A stretch of DNA of 8,282 bases from Chloroflexota bacterium (GTDB taxonomy: Bacteria; Chloroflexota; UBA6077; CF-72): assembly GCA_019247135.1 (NCBI GenBank), contig JAFAPL010000237.1, positions 1-8,282 on the forward strand. Direction: 5' to 3'. Each line of letters starts with the position of its first letter. Within the stretch, counting starts at the first letter, position 1. Position numbers and translations under genes: made by a program. This document shows positions 1-5,105 of the stretch, piece by piece. The notes below the pieces were generated by a model that did not search any database, had not been told where the DNA came from, and saw only the letters and a program-made list of their open reading frames with translations.

Positions 1-176
1 GTGCCCTGGAACGTAACGGTCTGCGTCTCGGTCACACGCATCGAGCCATCCGGCTGGAGAGCGAGGCCCACGTCGTAGCGCTGCCAGGTAACAGAGCGGC
101 CGCTGCTCTGTGCGTTGGCCGAGGTCGCGACGAACAGGAATGTGAACGCGGCCAACAATGCTGCCACGATCCGCAT
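1..176 (-). CDS. Exported DUF2207-like protein, N-terminal fragment
   Basis: Read on the minus strand from an ATG at 176-174, 58 residues are visible before the gene leaves the window. Residues 1-22 look like a Sec signal peptide: a short basic start (MRIV), a hydrophobic core (AALLAAFTFLFVATSA) and a likely signal peptidase I site after ANA. The mature part begins with a WQRYDV stretch, followed by LQPDGSMRVTETQTVTFQG. This resembles the first beta-strands of DUF2207 membrane proteins (typically YDVxxxxxxDGSxxVTExxxxxF). Those proteins usually have an extracytoplasmic N-terminal domain and C-terminal membrane segments, and their function is poorly defined. An in-frame GTG six codons upstream is a possible alternative start. 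The gene is divergent from the zinc-ribbon gene at 331. The family call is from memory of the motif and rests on a short fragment. Confidence 0.7.
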   Translation of the reverse strand, partial: MRIVAALLAAFTFLFVATSANAQSSGRSVTWQRYDVGLALQPDGSMRVTETQTVTFQG

Positions 177-330
177 ACTCGTTGATGATCCCACGCGCGA
201 CGACAGTTCGCTCACATTTAAAGAGACGTCCCTTGAGGGCTCCTTGTTGCTTGAGTAAGCTGGCCGATGGGTGCGCGCATCGTCGTCCTCACAGGAGTCG
301 TCATCATCCGAGCAACGCCGCCGGCCGAGC
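177..330. other. Divergent intergenic region
   Basis: These 154 bases separate the exported DUF2207-like protein (minus) from the zinc-ribbon gene (plus). They contain TTTAAA (218-223) and two CTTGAG copies near 232 and 250, but no clear -35/-10 pair on either strand. I see no gene; promoters for both flanking genes are expected here. Confidence 0.35.
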
Positions 331-519
331 GTGCGTTTGGAGCTGCACTGCCTGATGTGTGGCGCGGTGGCCGGCGTCATGGAGGACCGCCGTGTTGTGC
401 GTCCATCCAAGCCGGGCAGTGTTCGGTATGACGGCAAGCGTCTGAGCTGCGGTCGCTGTGGCAGTGGCTTGATTCCTGGCGACGAAGTCCGCGAGCCCGA
501 CGGCTGGCGCGAGCTTTGA
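331..519 (+). CDS. Small zinc-ribbon protein, function unknown
   Basis: A 62-residue protein when read from the GTG at 331. It has two CxxC knuckles, C7-x2-C10 (CLMCG) and C40-x2-C43 (CGRCG), separated by a basic beta-like segment. This is the pattern of a single four-cysteine zinc ribbon. The tail is acidic and short (GDEVREPDGWREL). An in-frame GTG at 271 would give 82 residues, but the added 20 residues are a Ser/Arg low-complexity run (RASSSSQESSSSEQRRR) that looks non-coding, so I prefer 331. Neither start has a strong ribosome-binding site; an AGGAG at 293-297 lies too far from 331. The stop is 22 bases before the next gene, which also begins with a zinc ribbon, so the two may be co-transcribed. 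Nucleic-acid binding is possible but not shown. Confidence 0.55.
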   Translation: MRLELHCLMCGAVAGVMEDRRVVRPSKPGSVRYDGKRLSCGRCGSGLIPGDEVREPDGWREL

Positions 520-541
520 GCATTAACCATTAAGAGGTCGG

Positions 542-1366
542 GTGCCCGCTTACATCTGCCGTACCTGCGGCGTGCAGTACACGCCGACGCCTGAGCCGCC
601 GGCGCACTGTCCCATCTGCGAAGACGAGCGGCAATACATCGGCTGGAACGGTCAGCAGTGGACCACGCTCGACGAGCTGCGGGGCGAAGGCCGCACCAAC
701 GCCGTCGAGGAGATTGAGCCAGGGCTGCTGCACCTCATTACGCGTCCGCCCATTGCGATCGGGCAGCGGGCGTTGCTGGTACAGACCCCAGATGGCCTGA
801 TCATGTGGGACTGCGTCACACTCGTGGATGACCGCTCCATACAGGCGCTCCGCGAGCGCGGCGGGCTGCGGGCCATTGCCATCTCGCATCCGCACTTCTA
901 TGCATGCATGGCCGAGTGGAGTGAGGCGTTCGGGAACTGTCCCATCTTCATTCACGCCTCCGACGCGCAGTGGGTGCAGTACCGCACCCCCGGCCTGCGA
1001 CTCTGGGAAGGCGAAACCATCGAGATTGCGCCCTCAGTGACGTTGATCAACACGGGCGGACACTTCGAAGGCTCGACCGCGCTGCACTGGGGCGTCGGCG
1101 CTGACGGCCAGGGGCTTCTGCTCGTCGGCGATTCACTGACGGTAGTGATGGATCGTCGCTATCTGAGCTTCATGTACAGCTACCCCAACCTGATCCCGCT
1201 CTCGGCCGAGTCGGTGCGGCGCATCGTCGCAAGCGTGCGGCCATTCGCGTTCGAGCGGATCTACGGCGCATGGGATGGCCGCCGTGTCGCCTCGGCTGGC
1301 AAGGACGCCGTCGAACGCTCGGCCGAGCGCTACATCGGCGCACTCGAGGGCCTGTACCCAGCCTGA
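542..1366 (+). CDS. Metallo-beta-lactamase-fold hydrolase with N-terminal zinc ribbon
   Basis: A 274-residue soluble protein, probably cytoplasmic. The start is GTG at 542, with AGAGG (533-537) four bases upstream. Residues 1-30 form a rubredoxin-like zinc ribbon with C6-x2-C9 and C23-x2-C26. The rest resembles a metallo-beta-lactamase (MBL) fold: a beta-strand region around 70-95, SHPHFY at 115-120 in the position of the HxHxDH metal motif, GGHFEGS at 172-178 (third His ligand, H174), and LLLVGDS at 192-198 (bridging Asp, D197). The canonical Asp and His of HxHxDH are absent: after H116 and H118 comes Y120, not D. A full dinuclear site is therefore doubtful; a mononuclear or altered site is possible. 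The C-terminal element ERIYGAWDGRRV sits where many MBLs carry their last His. The substrate cannot be told. It stands 43 bases before the Nudix gene, probably in the same transcript. Confidence 0.85.
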   Translation: MPAYICRTCGVQYTPTPEPPAHCPICEDERQYIGWNGQQWTTLDELRGEGRTNAVEEIEPGLLHLITRPPIAIGQRALLVQTPDGLIMWDCVTLVDDRSIQALRERGGLRAIAISHPHFYACMAEWSEAFGNCPIFIHASDAQWVQYRTPGLRLWEGETIEIAPSVTLINTGGHFEGSTALHWGVGADGQGLLLVGDSLTVVMDRRYLSFMYSYPNLIPLSAESVRRIVASVRPFAFERIYGAWDGRRVASAGKDAVERSAERYIGALEGLYPA

Positions 1367-1409
1367 GCCAATCCTCGCGCGATTCGGCGGCCAACGTGCC
1401 GAATGTGCA

Positions 1410-1880
1410 ATGCTGCCAGGCGTGCGCACGCGCTGGCTCGAGTGGTTGCTGCGCCTGTGGCGCCGGCTGCCAGCGCCCTTGCAGTTCGTGTATCTGCGGC
1501 TGCGCTATGGCCGGTTCGGGATTGGTGTCGCGGCATTGATTCGCGACGAGCGTGGAAAGGTCCTGGTGGTGCACCGCACGTACAGTCGCGACGAGCCGTG
1601 GGCGCTGCCAGGTGGCTGGCTCGAAGGGCCTGAGGGAGTGGAGCGCACGCTCGAGCGGGAGCTCATGGAAGAGACTGGTTTGCGTGTGCGCGCCGGCCCG
1701 GTCGCGGCGATGGAACGTACCGGCTTCGCGCTCGTGGTCTTATTGCATGCGGACCTCGTCGACGGGGTTGGCGGATTCCGCGCCAGCCCCGAGGTGTCCG
1801 AGGTCGCGTGGGTCGAGCCGTCGGATGTCGGTCGGCTGTCGCCAGTAAATGCGCGCCTGATCCGACGAGCGCTGGCTTGA
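1410..1880 (+). CDS. Nudix hydrolase
   Basis: A 156-residue protein with a complete Nudix box at residues 69-91: G69-x5-E75-x7-R83-E84-x2-E87-E88-x-G90-L91. Nudix enzymes hydrolyse a nucleoside diphosphate linked to another moiety, using metal bound by the box glutamates; the substrate cannot be predicted here. The segment before the box (GIGVAALIRDERGKVLVVHR) is the usual first beta-hairpin. Residues 1-35 are an amphipathic, Trp/Arg/Leu-rich extension (WLEWLLRLWRRLPAPLQ) that could lie against a membrane. The frame is open upstream to an ATG at 1275, but that would overlap the preceding gene by about 90 bases, so ATG 1410 is the better start. Its ribosome-binding site is weak. The TGA stop overlaps the TTG start of the transporter gene (TTGA), which suggests translational coupling. 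Confidence 0.9.
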   Translation: MLPGVRTRWLEWLLRLWRRLPAPLQFVYLRLRYGRFGIGVAALIRDERGKVLVVHRTYSRDEPWALPGGWLEGPEGVERTLERELMEETGLRVRAGPVAAMERTGFALVVLLHADLVDGVGGFRASPEVSEVAWVEPSDVGRLSPVNARLIRRALA

Positions 1881-2764
1881 GCCTGGGCGCGGTCGAGTTC
1901 GGCGAGTTGGCAGGACTCATCAGTGCGCTCGCCTGGGCGGCGACAGGTCTGCTCGTTCGAGCCCACGGCGCCAGCATCCACGCGATCGTCATCAACGCGC
2001 TGCGCTGCACGACCGCCGGGCTTCTGTTTCTGGTCGCGTGGCCATTCGCGTCGTCGCGCGCGCCTGTGCCACCGGCCGCCTGGCTGTTCCTCGGCACGTC
2101 GCTCGTGCTCGGTCTCGGCATCGGCGACAGTCTGTACTTCGAGGCGCTGAAGCGCATCGGTGTGGCGCGGGCGATGCCGATCTCGATGGGCTACCCCGTG
2201 CTCGCGGCGATCGGGGCGGTCATCCTTCTGCACGAATCACTTGGAGCGCTCGCGGCGGTTGGCATCCTGCTCACGCTGGGAGGCGTGTACCTGGTTGCGC
2301 TGCCTTCACGCGGTGCAGTGAGCGTGGCGTCGCGACGCGAGTACTGGGTGGGCGTCGCCCTCGCCGCGGCGGCGGCCGTCGGCTGGTGTTGCTCGACACT
2401 GGCGCTCGGCCCTGCGATGCAGCTTGTCGACGTTGCGACGGCGAGTGCCATTCGCGTGCCGCTCGTCGGGGCGCTGCTTTGGGTGGCGGCAACACGAGCG
2501 AACGTGCTGCCAACGCGATCGCAGTTCGGACCACACGCGGTGGCGGCGATCGCGGGTACGGGGTTGTTGAGTGTGGCTGCGACGGCGTTCTTCTTGCAGA
2601 GCGTGGCACTGGCGGGCGCGGGTCGCGCGGCGGTACTGAGCGCGACCTCACCGATGTTTGCCGTGCCTTTTTCGGTGGCGTTCCTGGGCGAGCGCGGCAG
2701 CTGGCGGCTGGCGGCGGGCACGCTGTGCTCGGTGGTCGGCGTCGTGCTGCTGGCGCAGACCTAG
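1877..2764 (+). CDS. EamA/DMT-family transporter
   Basis: A 295-residue integral membrane protein with two homologous EamA halves, at about residues 8-142 and 157-293. Around ten hydrophobic helices alternate with short polar loops, the usual size and layout of drug/metabolite transporter (DMT) superfamily permeases. Family-like features include ELAGLISALAWAATGLLVR at the start, an ISMGYPVLAAIGAVILLHE segment closing the first half, and TSPMFAVPFSVAFLGER in the second half. The last two are the conserved P-x-(F/L)-x4-(F/L)-x4-E type segments of helix 4 and helix 9. The substrate is unknown; the family includes amino-acid and metabolite exporters. I chose the TTG at 1877 because it overlaps the Nudix TGA and puts the first helix at the usual place. 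ATG 1808 is in frame but adds a non-hydrophobic extension inside the Nudix gene. Confidence 0.88.
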   Translation: MSLGAVEFGELAGLISALAWAATGLLVRAHGASIHAIVINALRCTTAGLLFLVAWPFASSRAPVPPAAWLFLGTSLVLGLGIGDSLYFEALKRIGVARAMPISMGYPVLAAIGAVILLHESLGALAAVGILLTLGGVYLVALPSRGAVSVASRREYWVGVALAAAAAVGWCCSTLALGPAMQLVDVATASAIRVPLVGALLWVAATRANVLPTRSQFGPHAVAAIAGTGLLSVAATAFFLQSVALAGAGRAAVLSATSPMFAVPFSVAFLGERGSWRLAAGTLCSVVGVVLLAQT

Positions 2765-2860
2765 CATCAACCTGACAAGTTGAACAATGTGGACGAAACC
2801 GCGCCAGCCCGCGCAGTCGTGGCCGCGGTCGCGAAAGACGCTTCGTGCGGTTGCAGACCC
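2765..2860. other. Convergent intergenic gap with an imperfect palindrome
   Basis: This 96-base gap separates the transporter and slipin stops, which face each other. It starts with TCAACCTGACAAGTTGA (2767-2783), a 17-base inverted repeat with one mismatched pair. As RNA it could form a five-pair stem (TCAAC/GTTGA) with a seven-base loop. No T-run follows on either strand, so it does not look like a standard intrinsic terminator. I see no gene in the gap. Confidence 0.4.
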
Positions 2861-3703
2861 CTAGATAGACCCGGGCGGTTGTTGCGATGACGCTGCCTGG
2901 CCTTGTTGGCCGTCCTGATCGGCCAGTTTGCCCAGCGCCGAGATGCCACCGATCGCGCCGAGGTTCATCGACTCCAGCGCCGAAGATGGCACCACAATGA
3001 CTGTCGCGACGCCGCTGCGCATCGTCTCGTACAGCATGTTCATGCCGCGCAAGTGCAAGGCCGTCGGGTGCATGCGGTACAGCTCGCCCGCCTGTGAGAA
3101 CTGCTGCGCCACCTGAACTTCGCTCTCGCCGAGAATGACGCGCGCCTGCCGCTCGCGTTCAGCTTGCGCCATGCGCGAGAGCGCGTCCTGAAGGTTGTCG
3201 GGCACCTTGATGTCGCGCAATTGCACGGACTGGACTTTGATGCCCCAGGGCTCGGTCTGCTCGTCGAGGATCAGCGTGAGCTGTTCGTCCAGCTCGCGTC
3301 GCTGTGAGAGTAATGTGGAGAGGTCGTTGCGCCCGATGATGTCGCGCAGCGCGCCCTGGGCCGCGCCCATCACGGCCTGTACGTAGTTGGCGACCTGGAT
3401 GGCGGCGCGTCCGGCATCGACGATGCGCCAGTACATGATGGCGTCGACGCTGACCGAAGCGCCGTCCTTGGTGAGCGTCTGCTCGGCGACGAACGTGCTG
3501 GTCACGACGCGCATATCGATAGTGAACGGGGTCCGCTCGGCGTAGGGGAGCAGGAAGAAGATCCCGGGCCCGCGGACTCCACCGAAACGTCCCAGCCGGA
3601 GCACCACCTTGCGCTCCCACTCGTTGCACAAGCGCAACGACGCCAGGATCGTGGCCAGGATCAGGATGATGACGATAATGGCGCCTGCAGAGCCTGGGTT
3701 CAT
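2861..3703 (-). CDS. Slipin (stomatin/SPFH-domain membrane protein)
   Basis: A 280-residue protein of the stomatin/slipin branch of the SPFH (band 7) family, which forms membrane-associated oligomers linked to membrane microdomains. Residues 8-24 are one hydrophobic anchor (IIVIILILATILASL), followed by NEWERKVVLRLGRFGGVRGPGIFFLLPY at 27-54, the hallmark opening of slipins. The SPFH core continues through DMRVVT (63-68), TKDGASVSVDAIMYWRI (78-94) and RDIIGRNDLSTLLSQR (120-135). DEQTEPWGIKV at 147-157 is another family signature. A charged helix (AERERQARVILGESE) leads into the C-terminal oligomerisation region and a Gln/Gly-rich tail. ATG 3703 is chosen; a TTG at 3745 adds an Arg-rich extension that lacks slipin similarity. 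TACTAT on the minus strand (3711-3716) could be a -10 box. Bacterial slipins are often beside an NfeD gene; none is seen here. Confidence 0.92.
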   Translation of the reverse strand: MNPGSAGAIIVIILILATILASLRLCNEWERKVVLRLGRFGGVRGPGIFFLLPYAERTPFTIDMRVVTSTFVAEQTLTKDGASVSVDAIMYWRIVDAGRAAIQVANYVQAVMGAAQGALRDIIGRNDLSTLLSQRRELDEQLTLILDEQTEPWGIKVQSVQLRDIKVPDNLQDALSRMAQAERERQARVILGESEVQVAQQFSQAGELYRMHPTALHLRGMNMLYETMRSGVATVIVVPSSALESMNLGAIGGISALGKLADQDGQQGQAASSQQPPGSI

Positions 3704-3748
3704 GAGCGCATAGTATGAGCGCCGGCGCAACCTCACCGCGACCAATGG

Positions 3749-3766
3749 CTCAACCTTTTCTCAACC
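3749..3766 (+). promoter_or_regulatory. Direct-repeat box A, PhoB-like 7+4+7 geometry
   Basis: CTCAACC-TTTT-CTCAACC: two identical 7-mers with a four-base spacer, a period of 11 bases or about one helical turn. This is the geometry of sites bound head-to-tail by OmpR/PhoB-family response regulators. A weak -10-like TAGAGT (3776-3781) follows nine bases later on the plus strand, consistent with a promoter whose -35 is replaced by the box. The same element occurs at 4751-4768. The regulator itself is not in the window; the assignment to this family rests on geometry only. Confidence 0.5.
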
Positions 3767-3972
3767 TGCTATCCCTAGAGTGGCATCGGCGGCGCAGCAT
3801 GCAGCTGTCATCTTGTGTTTTGACTGGGTTCCCAACGATGGTGACCACGCGCTTGACGGCCCCAGTCACGGCCAGCACTCTAGACGGGATGGGCCTCGGA
3901 GGGTTTGCTTACGCTCGAACTCTCCTTGCTGGGATGTCCGGTCCCATCCGGAAGGGGCAGGTGGACCCATTC

Positions 3973-4003
3973 TCAATGCGGCATTGATCCGAGGCGGCCT
4001 CGG
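3973..4003 (+). promoter_or_regulatory. Tandem palindromes covering the ribosome-binding site of the DHp-like gene
   Basis: Two palindromes lie one base apart: TCAATGC-G-GCATTGA (3973-3987) and CCGAGGC-G-GCCTCGG (3989-4003). Each is perfect around a central G. As RNA, each gives a six-pair stem closed by the same CGG triloop, while the stem sequences differ completely. The only Shine-Dalgarno-like sequence for ATG 4005 (GAGG, 3991-3994) lies in the 5' arm of the second stem, paired with CCTC. Folding would therefore hide the ribosome-binding site. As DNA they could instead be two operators with centres 16 bases apart. Confidence 0.55.
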
Positions 4004-4004
4004 C

Positions 4005-4568
4005 ATGCAAGCCAGTCCAGTCACCTCGACACCGCACGTGCTGCGGCGCGTGAAGCGACTGATCTGGTTCGCGCTCATCGCGTGCGTCGCCTTGCTCGCC
4101 GGGCTGGACACCCGACCAGAGTTGACCGAACAGGTGGCAACGCGTCTGTCGCTGGTCGTCATTCTCGTCGCCAGCTGGACAATCGTCGTGGAAGTCAGTG
4201 TGTACCTGCGCCGCGAGGAGACGCGGCGCGCCGCAGAATCCGAAGCCGCCCGGCTCGAGGGTGCGCGATTAACAGCCAGTGCGATGCAGGATCGAATCGC
4301 CAACAAGCTGTCGTTGACCGTCGGCTACGCGGAATTTCTCGTGACTGACCCACGTCTGCCTGAAGACCTGCGTGAGCAAGCACAGAAGGCCATGGACGGT
4401 GCACGCGCCGCGGCGGAGCAGATGAGCGAGCTCAAGCGGGTCACCCGCCAGGAGTACGAGGCGGGGTCAAAGGTCGCGCCGGCCAGAAGCGTGGTTGAAG
4501 CGCCGGGGGCGTATGACTCCGATCGGCTGCAGGCGATGATCGCGCCACCGCGCGACGCCGCGGGCTAG
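4005..4568 (+). CDS. Two-TM protein with DHp-like domain lacking the phospho-acceptor His
   Basis: A 187-residue protein. Two hydrophobic helices (about 19-34 and 47-67) are joined by a short acidic loop, followed by a charged coiled-coil linker (68-90). Then comes a helix pair, DRIANKLSLTVGYAEFL (96-112) and LPEDLREQAQKAMDGARAAAEQMSELKRVTR (118-148). This lines up with the HisKA/DHp dimerisation domain of sensor kinases, whose first helix typically reads H-E-L-x-N-P-L-T-x-I-x-G-Y-A-E. Here the His position is D96, while the N, L and GYAE positions are kept. No N, G1 or G2 boxes of an ATPase domain follow; the protein ends in a Pro/Ala-rich tail. It could be a dimerising scaffold, a decoy partner for a kinase, or a decayed kinase. 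The start is ATG 4005, with GAGG ten bases upstream. Box A upstream and the tad genes downstream suggest a link to pilus control, by inference. Confidence 0.7.
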   Translation: MQASPVTSTPHVLRRVKRLIWFALIACVALLAGLDTRPELTEQVATRLSLVVILVASWTIVVEVSVYLRREETRRAAESEAARLEGARLTASAMQDRIANKLSLTVGYAEFLVTDPRLPEDLREQAQKAMDGARAAAEQMSELKRVTRQEYEAGSKVAPARSVVEAPGAYDSDRLQAMIAPPRDAAG

Positions 4569-4648
4569 CCCAGCCGCCAACTGATCGCCGCGCGCTAACC
4601 CAGCTCTCAACTGATCGCCGCGGAGCCGACCCAGCCGTCCTCAACTGG
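4564..4648 (+). repeat. Tandem 30-bp repeat overlapping the DHp-like gene stop
   Basis: Two 30-base units, 4564-4593 and 4594-4623, both read GCTARCCCAGC...CAACTGATCGCCGCG and differ at only a few positions. A third, degraded unit follows (GCCGACCCAGCC...CTCAACTGG, to 4648). The first unit starts in the last sense codon and contains the TAG stop of the DHp-like gene; the second supplies a TAA in the same register. The core CTCAACTG resembles the 7-mer of boxes A and B. Confidence 0.75.
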
Positions 4649-4681
4649 CTCGTGAGCGCCGACGGGCCGTGACGCGCCCGC

Positions 4682-4702
4682 CAGCGCAAAAAGCTTGCGT
4701 TG
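4682..4702 (+). terminator. Hairpin, possible weak terminator of the DHp-like gene
   Basis: CAGCGCAA-AAAGC-TTGCGTTG forms an eight-pair stem with one G-U pair and a five-base loop, 114 bases after the stop of the DHp-like gene. No U-run follows (AGGGTCACAAA), so it is not a canonical Rho-independent terminator. It may act as an RNA 3' end or attenuator, or be incidental. Confidence 0.3.
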
Positions 4703-4750
4703 AGGGTCACAAATACGTCAAACTCGCGCGTCCACGGTGATAGGGAGCCG

Positions 4751-4768
4751 CTCAACCGATTCTCAACC
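4751..4768 (+). promoter_or_regulatory. Direct-repeat box B upstream of flp
   Basis: CTCAACC-GATT-CTCAACC has the same 7-mer, spacing and orientation as box A. Including flanks, the two sites match at 17 of 19 bases (GCTCAACCnnTTCTCAACC). It lies 147 bases before the flp start codon. Downstream comes CCCTTTACGTT, with no convincing -10. A single similar half-site (CCCAACCG, then CTTTACG) occurs at 5631-5645, before cpaB. Binding by an OmpR/PhoB-type regulator is inferred from geometry. Confidence 0.5.
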
Positions 4769-4915
4769 GACCCTTTACGTTCCGGTGCGCGAATTCCAAC
4801 ACCACGGGAATACAGTCTTGGACTGGGCGACCCAAGAGCCATGCCCGCGAACTTCGAACGTCGCCTCACACCGCGCAGTCGCACACACATCTACGTCCAC
4901 TCGGGGGTTTCCGGC

Positions 4916-5083
4916 ATGGATACGGTTCGACAGTTCATTCGCGAAGAAGACGGTCAGGACGTGGTCGAGTACGGCCTGCTGATCGCCACGATTGCCATCG
5001 TTGTCCTCGTAGGAACAACGTTGTTCGGGAGCGCCATCATGAACTGGTTCAACACCCTGGCGCAGCGAATCACCACATCGTAG
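4916..5083 (+). CDS. flp: Flp/Fap-type pilin (Tad pilus major subunit)
   Basis: A 55-residue type IVb (Flp) prepilin, the structural subunit of a Tad pilus. A short charged leader (MDTVRQFIREEDG) is followed by QDVVEYGLLIATIAIVVLVG. The predicted prepilin peptidase cleavage is G13|Q14. Mature positions +5 and +6 are E18-Y19, the Glu-Tyr pair typical of Flp pilins. The hydrophobic helix spans about 20-40 and the tail is short (NWFNTLAQRITTS), giving a mature protein of 42 residues, normal for the family. The ATG at 4916 is preceded by GGGGG eight bases upstream. The gene opens the pilus cluster, 22 bases before the peptidase gene. Only one pilin gene is present here. Confidence 0.95.
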   Translation: MDTVRQFIREEDGQDVVEYGLLIATIAIVVLVGTTLFGSAIMNWFNTLAQRITTS

Positions 5084-5105
5084 GCGAGCTGGAATACACA
5101 CGCGG

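Larger units (their letters stand above)
3704..4004 (+). other. Non-coding leader between slipin and the DHp-like gene
   Basis: About 300 bases without a convincing gene. A frame in phase with the downstream gene is open from an ATG at 3780, but its codons (including TTA, AGA, AGG and many A/T third positions) and its residue order do not look coding. The region holds a direct-repeat box (3749-3766) and a series of inverted repeats. TGACTGGG/CCCAGTCA (3821-3828 with 3861-3868) is perfect over eight pairs with a 32-base loop. GGAGGGTT/AACTCTCC (3898-3905 with 3918-3925) has eight pairs including one G-U. GGATG/CATCC (3932-3936 with 3945-3949) has five pairs. Two adjoining 15-base palindromes (3973-3987 and 3989-4003) end one base before the start codon. 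If transcription starts soon after the box, this is a structured 5' leader of about 215 bases. I could not match it to a riboswitch class. Confidence 0.5.
4569..4915 (+). other. Intergenic region upstream of flp
   Basis: About 350 bases with no gene I can support. From left to right it holds the 30-base tandem repeats, a hairpin at 4682-4702, direct-repeat box B at 4751-4768, and a hairpin TCTTGG/CCAAGA (4816-4821 with 4832-4837, ten-base loop). GGGGG (4903-4907) sits eight bases before the flp ATG. A frame in phase with flp is open from 4700, but its translation is Arg/Pro/Ser-rich and would give Flp a far too long leader, so I treat it as non-coding. The pilus operon promoter most likely lies here. 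Confidence 0.55.

Noticed and set aside
1505..2233. A 242-codon open frame on the minus strand across the Nudix and transporter genes
   Set aside because: It is antisense to two well-supported genes; its translation is Arg/Asp/Glu/Gln-rich without domains, as expected from GC-rich shadow frames.
2038..2775. A 245-codon plus-strand frame inside the transporter gene
   Set aside because: It overlaps the EamA gene almost entirely; the product is Arg/Gly-rich and has no transmembrane pattern.
3780..4004. An N-terminal extension of the DHp-like protein from ATG 3780
   Set aside because: Codon use and residue content are unlike the rest of the gene, and the stretch contains palindromes up to the ATG at 4005, which has a GAGG upstream.
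3704..4004. A known riboswitch (c-di-GMP, TPP, cobalamin, glycine)
   Set aside because: None of the conserved core sequences of these classes was found by eye.
4564..4648. A CRISPR array
   Set aside because: The units are directly adjacent, with no spacers, and only two are well conserved.
4700..4915. An N-terminal extension of Flp from ATG 4700
   Set aside because: It would give a leader of about 85 residues, whereas Flp leaders are short; the ATG at 4916 has a purine-rich site and a normal leader.
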